Source: Ligustrum vulgare
Taxonomy: Eukaryota; Streptophyta; Magnoliopsida; Lamiales; Oleaceae
Assembly: GCA_963555705.1 (NCBI GenBank)
Contig: OY743169.1
Span: 49,156,124 to 49,220,123, forward strand
DNA: 64,000 nt
Reading direction: 5' to 3'
Both the position numbers and the translations under genes were made by a program. The notes under the pieces are model-generated. The model saw only the letters and a program-made list of their open reading frames with translations, was not told the origin of the DNA and made no database searches. Shown here piece by piece: positions 56,711 through 64,000 of this stretch. How positions within the stretch are numbered: position 1 is the first letter of the stretch; each line of letters begins with the position of its first letter.

Positions 56711-57085
56711 AAAGGTAAGTATATCTTATGTTTTTATGAAAAGTAAGTATGTTTTTATGAAAGGTAAATACACCTTATGTTTTTATGAAAAGTAAGTATG
56801 TTTTTATGACAAGTAAGTATATCTTATGTTTTTATGAAAAGTAAGTATGTTTTTATGAAAGGTAAATACACCTTATGTTTTTATGAAAAATAAGTATGTT
56901 TTTATGACAAGTAAGTATATCTTATGTTTTTATGAAAAGTAAGTATGTTTTTATGAAAGGTAAATACACCTTATGTTTTTATGAAAAGTAAGTATGTTTT
57001 TATGACAAGTAAGTATACCTTATGTTTTTATGAAAAGTAAGTATGTTTTTATGACAAGTAAGTATATCTTATGTTTTTATGAAAA
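56711..57085 (+). repeat. 98-bp higher-order minisatellite with GTAAGTAT words
   Basis: Basic unit about 24.5 bp (GTAAGTATGTTTTTATGAAA), organised in 98-bp blocks starting at 56716, 56814, 56912 and 57010. Nearly every unit carries GTAAGTAT or GTAAATAC, the plant 5' splice-site consensus. The same array lies at 63304-63678. Confidence 0.9.
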
Positions 57086-57599
57086 TGTTTGGATCATTGC
57101 TATGAAATCAATCTCACAAGATTGTTATGGGTTCCATATGATATGTTTATGATTATGCTAAGGGGACCGGAGTTTAGTAGCGCTACACATAAGAATTCTT
57201 GCCATTTAAGTTCGGTAAAATTCTTGTGTCTCCCTATGTTTATGAATATTTCAATCCTATCCTATGTTATGATGAAAATGATCCATATGCATTCAAAAGA
57301 AAATTTATGCTTGGTATACTTACTGGGATTTTATAAATCTCACTCCACTATATTTACCATTTTCAGATAATTGAAGGTTCGAGGCGGTCAACATGGAAGT
57401 GGCAAAAGTGGTTAAGATTGATGAGATAATTATGTTGAACTTTATGTAAGAAAATTATGTTCTATTTTTATTCACAAATAAAATTATGGGATTCTAATTA
57501 TTCTTTTGAATAATTTTACATTACTATTTAAGTCTCGATAATATGATATGAGTCACTTTTTGTGGCACTCGAATGGTCGAGAATTCGGGTCGTCACAGT

Positions 57600-57611
57600 T
57601 GGTATCAGAGC
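57600..57611 (+). other. tRNA-iMet primer-binding site
   Basis: TGGTATCAGAGC, two bases after the LTR end; complementary to the 3' end of initiator tRNA-Met, the usual primer of Ty1/copia and Tekay-type elements. Confidence 0.9.
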
Positions 57612-58507
57612 AAAGAGTTTTAAAAACGATTCTTTAGATTTTTGAAATTTTATTTCTTTAAAAAAAAAAAAAAATCACTATTCACGTGAACAGTAAAACG
57701 ACGTGCTATTCATGATGAACAGTGAACGAAATCACTATTCATTATAAAAAAAAAGTTGAATTTTCACATGTCAAGTATGGTTATGATTTTGAAAAGCATG
57801 ATGAAATTTGATGTGCGAATTTCAAGGACAAAATTCATTTTAAGCAAGGGAGTTTGTAATGTCCTGAAAATTTTATGGAATATAATTAGTTAGTGATATG
57901 ATGTTTATATTGATGTCTTTGATAAATTTCTAGAAGTTCGGGGACTAAAGGAAAAATAAGATTTGACGATAAATTTTATTTGGGTTAAGTTATTAATTAT
58001 TGATGGGGAGATAATTACTATATCGATATTGGATTTGTTTTGAAGACTGTGATTAATTAGGAATTATGATTCAAGAAAATGTTGATTTGGATACAACCAC
58101 ATTAAATTATTGTTGATTAAAGGAAAATAAGATTATATGAAATATTTTAACTCATCACTCTACTATGTCACTCTCCACGTATTGACTCCTCGAACCAGGT
58201 ATGTTATATGCTTTGCAAGTCATTTACGATTTTATTAAGACATGTTAAGTATGAAATCTTCATATGTTATGAATCTTTATGTGTTACACATAATATACAT
58301 GTCAAGTATGATATAAATTGATAGAAGACTCAATTTTTTTATTCTTTTCAATGTAGAATCATGAGACAGAGAGGATATTTATATGAATTTTGGTGCATAT
58401 TAAGCTTAGTAAGATTGACTCAATTAGAAATTAAGTTGGGTTGTAACTTTTGCCCAAAATATATGGAATAATATATTAAACAAACAAAATTGATAATGAA
58501 TTCGTAC
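57612..58507 (+). other. leader and relic of another chromovirus 3' end
   Basis: Poly(A) tract and ACTATTCACGTGAACAGT words, then at 57835-57872 an AAGGACAAAATTCATTTTAA / GCAAGGGAG stretch that imitates the pol end and purine tract of a chromovirus, followed by an LTR-like start TGTAATGTCCTGAAAATTTT. So another element's 3' end appears embedded here. No ORF. Confidence 0.4.
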
Positions 58508-58693
58508 AATAATTTATCCCTTTATCACTACCTTTGTGTAAAAACAAGGGAAAAACTGTGGATGGTTATTAGTATTTTCTCTTCAAGTTTCAATTTTCGG
58601 TTCAATAATTTATCCCTTTATCACTACCTTTGCTTAAAAGCAAGGAAAAACTGTGGATGATTATTGGTACCACTCTTCAAGTTTCAATTCTGA
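58508..58693 (+). repeat. tandem duplication, 96 bp
   Basis: AATAATTTATCCCTTTATCA occurs at 58508 and 58604; both copies run to CTTCAAGTTTCAATT. Copies differ by a few bases. Confidence 0.9.
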
Positions 58694-59636
58694 AAAAAAA
58701 AAAAAAAAAAATCAGAAAGAAAAGAAAGAAAGAGAACGGGTGTTGAGCATAATGGGAATAATATGACTTAAGAATGATTTTCAAAATAATTGTTGTCCTC
58801 GAGTTTAGAAATGATAAACCTTAAATGGACTTTGCATAATTGATTTTAGACATGGCATTAAGTATGAGAAGTCAACAGAAATGATTAGAAATATGTTCAG
58901 ATTATCTATCATTTAGATTTAATGAGAAATAGCGAGCCAATTTTATGAATTTTTATGAGATGTTAAGATTATAAGTGATATGATTTTAATGAGACTTTTA
59001 TGAGAAGATTATGAAGTTAGAGATTTAAAGATTTGGTTATTGGGAATTAAGTAATGGATATTATGTTGAGTAAGTGAATTATGCCTCTATATTGAAGAGA
59101 AATTTATTATGAACTTTGGCCTTGTGATTAAATTTTGGGAATATGATTTATGACTTATAAATATAAGTATGAGTAATCTTTTGAGCCAATTAAGGTATTG
59201 AAGGAAGTGATATTGTGATATTGACGACTATGATTTGAAATTTCTATGTTGAGGAATTATGAATTGATTTTCTGGAATATTTTTTTATGATATTGAAGTT
59301 TGATGAAATTGTGGTCAATTTTTAGATCGTTGTGATCAAATGTGGAATTATTTATTATTGTGAGTTATGAAGTATGCTTACGGTTTGAATAAGTCCAAAT
59401 TTCAAAGGAAACTCTGCTTAGAATTTTATCGTTTGGAATTAAGAGCATAGTATGGTATGCAATCACTAAGAGAATTGAGGTTAGACATGCAAATTCATTT
59501 ACATCACAAACGAGATTTAGTAGATGATAACAGAGATATTTATTATTTTCTCGTAAGGAGAACACACAAGAGTCACATTGGAAAGAAATACATGAAACAC
59601 GCAAAATCAAAAGAAAGCAACATGGGAAATTCCTCA
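58694..59636. other. non-coding interior of the young element
   Basis: AT-rich, with a poly(A) run near 58695. I see no gene on either strand; the minus-strand frame at 59365-59676 has no recognisable features. Confidence 0.4.
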
Positions 59637-59858
59637 AATTGAGAGATGTGTTTCCGGAGTAGCCGTATCCTACCACCTCTGACCTTTTGAGGAAATAAAG
59701 AAACCTTCAAAGAGGTGTGTTTCGAGAGTAAGAATACTCCGTAATCTACCACCTGGAACCTTTGAGGTACACACAAGATTTAAACATTAAGGAAATCCTA
59801 GGAAATTAGAGGGGTGTCTCGAGAGTAAGAATACTCCGTACTCTACCCCCACCTATTC
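59637..59858. repeat. three repeats with a GAGTAAGAATACTC hairpin next to the LOG-like gene
   Basis: Two close copies (59710-59752 and 59808-59852) of AGGTGTGTTTCGAGAGTAAG plus AATACTCCGTANTCTACCNCC, and a third degraded one at 59641-59674. GAGTA and TACTC pair in each. They lie just beyond the stop of the LOG-like gene, where its 3' UTR would be. Confidence 0.75.
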
Positions 59859-59864
59859 TAAGAT

Positions 59865-60518
59865 TCATAAAGTTAAGTTTACATTAACCGGACTCCATTT
59901 TCGCTTGATTCCCCTTCCTTGCGACCAATCTATCTTAACCCCTGCTGGATCTTGTATTGAGATATATGACTGCAGCTTATCCAGTAGTTCATCAATAGTA
60001 GGAGCAGAAATAAGGAGCCTTCTGGAAAATGGAGAGATGAATCCCTGTTCCACAGCATAATCAAGAAAGGTTAACAAGCCATCAAAGAAATTGTTAACAT
60101 TCAGAAGCCCAATAGGCTTAGTATGGAGATCTAGTTGAGCCCACGAGGTAATGTTAAAGATTTGTTCTAAGGTACCAAAACCTCCGGGCAGGGCTATAAA
60201 GGCATCAGAACCATATAGCATACAAGTTATGCGTTCATGGATGGATAATGTTTGAACTTCATGCCCTCGTGTTTTTCCTGCAACATCTACCAAAGGGACA
60301 GGTATGACACCGATTACTTTTGATTTCTCTGCAAGAGCAGATTGGGAAACACAACCCATTAGACCACTGCTACCACCCCCATACACAAGAGTGATACCTT
60401 TTTCCCCCAGTTTCTTTCCAAGATCTACGGCCGCTTATAGATAACTGAAGCCTTTCCCCACTTTTGATCCACAAAATACACAAATAGTTTTGATCTGTCG
60501 AAGTTTTGGTGCTTCCAT
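59865..60518 (-). pseudogene. LOG-like cytokinin-nucleotide phosphoribohydrolase, one stop codon
   Basis: Intronless frame of 218 codons, ATG 60518 to stop 59865. LOG enzymes cut ribose 5'-phosphate from cytokinin nucleotides, giving active free bases in the cytosol. Landmarks: ICVFCGSKVGKGFSYL near the N-terminus, LVYGGGSSGLMGCVSQSAL, VIGVIPVPL, HEVQTLSIHERITCMLYGS, DAFIALPGGFGTLEQIFNIT, WAQLDLHTKPIGLLNVNNFF and LISAPTIDELLDKLQSY: the whole Rossmann fold at family length. Codon 28 is TAA (60435-60437) where sense is expected, so full-length product is lost unless translation restarts. The family motif PGGxGTxxE ends in Q, not E. Plant LOG genes usually have several introns; their absence suggests a retrocopy or an intronless subfamily. 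It lies antisense inside the retrotransposon. Confidence 0.85.
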
Positions 60519-60593
60519 CTTTGATAGTATAGAAGAGAAAACTTACGAAGAAGATGTGATTTTGGGATGCCTGAACTATGAAATATGTTTGGC

Positions 60594-60601
60594 TATTTAA
60601 A
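60594..60601 (-). promoter_or_regulatory. TATA-like box of the LOG-like gene
   Basis: Minus strand reads TTTAAATA in GGCTTTAAATAGCC, 76 bases before the ATG. A CT-rich leader with TCTTCTTCG follows. Upstream, GTCAAAAGTTGGCCGATTTTGAC forms an interrupted inverted repeat (written here as its two arms GTCAAAA and TTTTGAC). Confidence 0.5.
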
Positions 60602-60814
60602 GCCGAAAAAATTTACTGTTTTTGATTGATTATGAAAAAGTAAAGATTTACTTTTGTCAAAATCGGCCAACTTTTGACTGTTTTACCAAAGATATCACCT
60701 TTCGGTGATTTATTTCCAGCTTTATCAAAACTCGAGAAAGGAAAATATATTTTATTTCCAAAACGCGTGAAAGAAAACAACAAAATATTTTAAATGTGTA
60801 TCAAGAGATTTACC

Positions 60815-61365
60815 TTATATCATTGTTGAACTGCCAGAAGCCTCATTTTGTAAAACAGACTGGCAAACAGGATCTTTTGCTATTATATTTTGGAGACTAT
60901 AACGATTTTTGTCCTCGTTAAACTGAGCGTATAAGGAGAGAAGTTCACGTTGCACATAACCACTTGGGTGCGTCTCAAGAGTCAGTCGAATATCATCCAA
61001 AGACTCCTTACTCAGTCCACCCTTTATGAATTTATTTTATCATCCCGATTAGTAGAAGAATATCCTACTGTTTTGTAACGAGTATCACAGTTCCAACGAG
61101 CACATTTGTAGCAACCATTCAGCCTTTTTGCTCTTCGTTTCTTTGCGAAGGTGCTTTTGCCTAAACCAGGCATGTGCTTTGGAAATGTCATAGGTAATTC
61201 ACCAGATAGTCGAACCTTTGCTTCGATCAACCAGCGAACATCTTCTGAAACACCATGAGCCATCAGCAACCTCAATCTTTCGAGTCTTATTCGATAAATT
61301 TTCCTCAGATCATTCATTGGAAGACTGGAATAATACTTGCGAATGTTTGTAAGAATGATATCCAT
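60815..61365 (-). pseudogene. unidentified basic, cysteine-containing protein gene beside the LOG-like gene
   Basis: Probable ATG 61365, 36 bases after a TATA-like TTTTAAATAG. The first frame runs to 61024 and the rest to 60815 lies in another frame (change near 61022), together about 180 residues. N-terminal half: helical (ILTNIRKYYSSLPMNDLRKI, LERLRLLMAHGVSEDVRWLI). Middle: a nuclear-signal-like KKRRAKRLN followed at once by CYKCARWNC, a possible zinc site. C-terminal half: LSKESLDDIRLTLETHPSGY and LLSLYAQFNEDKNRYSL. No retrotransposon domain fits. A basic run just before CxxC recalls small cysteine-rich nucleic-acid-binding proteins of some plant RNA viruses, but this is weak. No function assigned. 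Same strand as the LOG-like gene, 297 bp upstream of it. Confidence 0.6.
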
Positions 61366-61400
61366 GTTTTTGATGGATCTAACCTCTTCCCAGCATGAAC

Positions 61401-61410
61401 TATTTAAAAG
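61401..61410 (-). promoter_or_regulatory. TATA-like box of the unidentified gene
   Basis: Minus strand CTTTTAAATAG, very like the box at 60601-60594. A start about 30 bases downstream would leave a leader of only a few bases before ATG 61365. Confidence 0.4.
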
Positions 61411-61414
61411 CATT

Positions 61415-62083
61415 AAGGATCGGAGGGAATCCGCGTGATATTGATTCCAGCAAGAAAGCGCGGAATAGAATAATGGAAAAGAGGGAACAAGAGTTTATAC
61501 GCCGTTTACTTTCTTGATAAAAGGAAGATTTGATGATGACGGGATTTGAGATATGGAATATTTTCTTGGATTTTGGGTACTGATATTTTGATATAATAAT
61601 CAAGGTATAGAAATAATACGGGGATACGTGAAAGTGAAATAAGGACTGTATTGAATCAGGATTAATAAGTTTGTGCAAGTGAAAGGAATACCTTACGGGA
61701 AATGTTATGATATTTGAGTTAAGAATTTTAATTATTTGGGAGATATTTGTTTATTGAATTTTGCAGAAATTTTGGGTTACAAATATTGGAAAGATAAACT
61801 GATGATTATGTTGATATGTGAATAACATGTTTGGGTATATTACATAGAGAATATTCAGGTAATCGTTTTAATTATTTTGGGATATTTGGTGATAAGAAGA
61901 AATGACAAATTATTATGGTATGATATGTTAGTAAAGATTTATTGAAATTTTAGAAATATTAATACGAATATTTTAGGTCACATGATACGATGATAAATGA
62001 CAAGTTACATGAATACTACAAGATATGATGAAATATCACATACGATTGGGAATTTTCATTTTGATTCAGAAGAATTTATGAGT
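61415..62083. other. non-coding AT-rich interior of the young element
   Basis: No gene supported. The minus-strand frame at 61400-61678 lacks features and would lie upstream of the TATA-like box. Confidence 0.4.
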
Positions 62084-62297
62084 AGACATATGTCTATTAT
62101 TGATAGAAAAGTCCATGTCTTAAGAAAACAAATTGATGCATTTAGTCAAAGTCCAGTGGGTTAAATATGGTTGGGTTAAATATGGTAGCGATGATGCTAC
62201 ATAAGAAGAAGAAGAAGAGATTCTGATTAAGTGTTCAGAAATCATAAGATCAAGTAAGATTAATTTCGAGGACGAAATTATTTTAAGGGGGTAAGTT
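62084..62297 (+). pseudogene. C-terminal remnant of a chromovirus pol and purine tract
   Basis: Plus strand shows SIIDRKVHVLRKQIDAFSQS and, after stops, INFEDEIILRG, the usual last residues of Tekay/Del-type Ty3/gypsy pol (FEDEILLRG). TTTTAAGGGGGTAAG (62281-62295) is the polypurine tract, followed by the 3' LTR. This remnant identifies the parent of the young element and marks the right limit of the cargo. Confidence 0.75.
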
Positions 62298-64000
62298 TGT
62301 AGCGACCAAGAATTTTTACGCGATTAATAATTATTTTAAATGAAAATCGTGTCGCTACTATTTCACCCATTTTTATTAAGTTAACGCCACGACGTATTCG
62401 TATAGCCAAGTCAAGAAATAATCGAGATCGTTCGATTTTAAATTAAATTTCGAATTTCTAAAAATATCTCCATTCTCTTGATTTAAAGTATATTAAGTCT
62501 AAGTACTTAATTCAATGTTATCCCAATATTTATTTGTACAAAAATTACTTTTATTATTTAAATTAAGAAAATATATGCAAGCATGAGAGGTTCCATTATA
62601 TATAATAATTATGAGAATCTTAATTTAATAAATATGGAAAAGTATATAAATGGTTGATAGATTCCATTATATGTAATCATGAAGAGCATAATATTTGTAT
62701 AAATATGGAAAAGTATATGAATGAATTATATACTCCATTATATATAATCATGAAGAGCATAATATTTGTATAAATATGGAAAAATATATGAATGATTGAT
62801 AAGACTCCATTATATGTAATCATGAAGAGCATAATATTTGTATAAATATGAAAAAGTATATGAATGAATTATATACTCCATTATATATAATCATGAAGAG
62901 CATAATATTTGTATAAATATGGAAAAGTATATGAATGATTGATAAGACTCCATTATATGTAATCATGAAGAGCATAATATTTGTATAAATATGGAAAAGT
63001 ATATGAATGATTTATATACTCCATTATATATAATCATGAAGAGCATATTATTTGTATAAATATGGAAAAGTATATGAATGGTGCTTTACTTTAAGAAAAT
63101 GATGTGTTAAAATTAATAGAATTGAATGATTATGTTTACAATATGCCAACTTTATACATCTATTTAAACCCATCTCTTTTACACACAACTCTACACATAT
63201 ACACTTATTTCCAATCTCTTGACAAAATCCACAAGTAAGAGAAATTCAAGGTGGTCAAGAAAGTTTTGGTCCATTTACTACTACACTTCATTTTAATCGT
63301 TTAAAAGGTAAGTATATCTTATGTTTTTATGAAAAGTAAGTATGTTTTTATGAAAGGTAAATACACCTTATGTTTTTATGAAAAGTAAGTATGTTTTTAT
63401 GACAAGTAAGTATATCTTATGTTTTTATGAAAAGTAAGTATGTTTTTATGAAAGGTAAATACACCTTATATTTTTATGAAAAGTAAGTATGTTTTTATGA
63501 CAAGTAAGTATATCTTATGTTTTTATGAAAAGTAAGTATGTTTTTATGAAAGGTAAATACACCTTATGTTTTTATGAAAAGTAAGTATGTTTTTATGACA
63601 AGTAAGTATACCTTATGTTTTTATGAAAAGTAAGTATGTTTTTATGACAAGTAAGTATATCTTATGTTTTTATGAAAATGTTTGGATCATTGCTATGAAA
63701 TCAATCTCACAAGATTGTTATGGGTTCCATATGATATGTTTATGATTATGCTAAGGGGACCGGAGTTTAGTAGCGCTACACATAAGAATTCTTGCCATTT
63801 AAGTTCGGTAAAATTCTTGTGTCTCCCTATGTTTATGAATATTTCAATCCTATCCTATGTTATGATGAAAATGATCCATATGCATTCAAAAGAAAATTTA
63901 TGCTTGGTATACTTACTGGGATTTTATAAATCTCACTCCACTATATTTACCATTTTCAGATAATTGAAGGTTCGAGGCGGTCAACATGGAAGTGGCAAAA
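62298..64000 (+). repeat. 3' LTR of the young element, cut by the window end
   Basis: Starts TGTAGCGACCAAGAATTTTT and matches 55705-57407 base for base in length. It includes copies of both minisatellites (62583-63083 and 63304-63678). About 190 bp are missing beyond the window. Confidence 0.95.

Larger units (their letters stand above)
55705..57597 (+). repeat. 5' LTR of the young element (1893 bp)
   Basis: Begins TGTAGCGACCAAGAATTTTT and ends GGGTCGTCACA, next to the primer site. It contains two internal minisatellites. Mismatches to the 3' LTR seen by eye: 56258/62851 (G/A), 56877/63470 (G/A) and 56890/63483 (A/G). Confidence 0.95.
55705..64000 (+). mobile_element. young non-autonomous LTR retrotransposon with a LOG-like cargo
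   Basis: 5' LTR 55705-57597, primer site at 57600, a 4.7-kb interior, purine tract, and a 3' LTR from 62298 cut by the window end. Over the 1703 compared bases the LTRs have no length difference and I count three mismatches, so insertion is very recent. The interior lacks gag, protease, RT and integrase, except for the last codons of a chromovirus pol near 62084-62290 (NFEDEIILRG), so the parent was a Tekay/Del-type Ty3/gypsy element. In place of pol it carries two genes on the opposite strand. It must depend on enzymes from relatives to move. Confidence 0.9.

Noticed and set aside
57089..57370. A 93-codon frame repeated identically at 63682-63963
   Set aside because: It is inside the LTRs, begins at TTG rather than ATG, and is duplicated only because both LTRs contain it. 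Composition and lack of motifs do not support a protein.
57598..57612. TGGTATCAGAGC as part of a tRNA gene
   Set aside because: Only 12 bases match a tRNA 3' end and it directly follows an LTR; it is a primer-binding site. The match at 15942-15954 is the same case in the virus.
59365..59676. A 103-codon minus-strand frame inside the young element
   Set aside because: No TATA-like box or recognisable domain, and it overlaps the repeat block behind the LOG-like gene. Could be 3' sequence of that gene.

Overview
This window is plant nuclear DNA, most likely from a eudicot. It is AT-rich, has intron-like non-coding stretches, and is filled with nested plant transposable elements: Ty3/gypsy Tat, Athila and Tekay/Del types, CACTA, hAT and PIF/Harbinger-like elements, plus an integrated pararetrovirus. 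I found no rRNA or tRNA gene, no CRISPR array and no bacterial feature. No complete ordinary host gene can be supported. The species cannot be named from the sequence.

Layout. 1-6829: minus-strand Tat-type Ty3/gypsy element (integrase, RNase H, RT, protease, gag, primer site, 5' LTR), cut by the left edge and inserted in a CACTA-like end. 6850-7830: CACTA-like subterminal arrays. 8093-16259: a well-preserved endogenous caulimovirid on the minus strand: coat protein, movement protein plus one retropepsin, a second retropepsin with RT and RNase H, then a viroplasmin-like ORF, a promoter/leader and small ORFs. 16500-22000: possible host exons, a long inverted repeat (17053-19645) carrying a hAT MITE, and a second CACTA-like end. 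22000-26650: AT-rich intergenic DNA with MITEs. 26652-36304: a complete but decayed plus-strand Tat element with 5-bp target duplication and an antisense ORF. 36305-44900: intergenic DNA with five hAT-type elements, one inside another. 44904-50200: two plus-oriented LTRs around an inverted, deleted Athila interior. 50200-55690: LTR and gag relics. 55705 to the right edge: a very young LTR retrotransposon whose gag-pol is missing and which carries, antisense, a LOG-like cytokinin-activation gene and an unidentified small basic cysteine-containing protein gene.

How it fits together. The window is mostly a record of successive insertions. Three insertion events can be checked internally, because paired copies keep an empty site or because the target duplications survive. 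The two most interesting units are the caulimovirid with two retropepsin domains in series, and the near-identical-LTR element that appears to have replaced its own coding region with a LOG-like gene and a companion gene, each with a TATA-like box. All function statements rest on motifs read by eye; no search was run.
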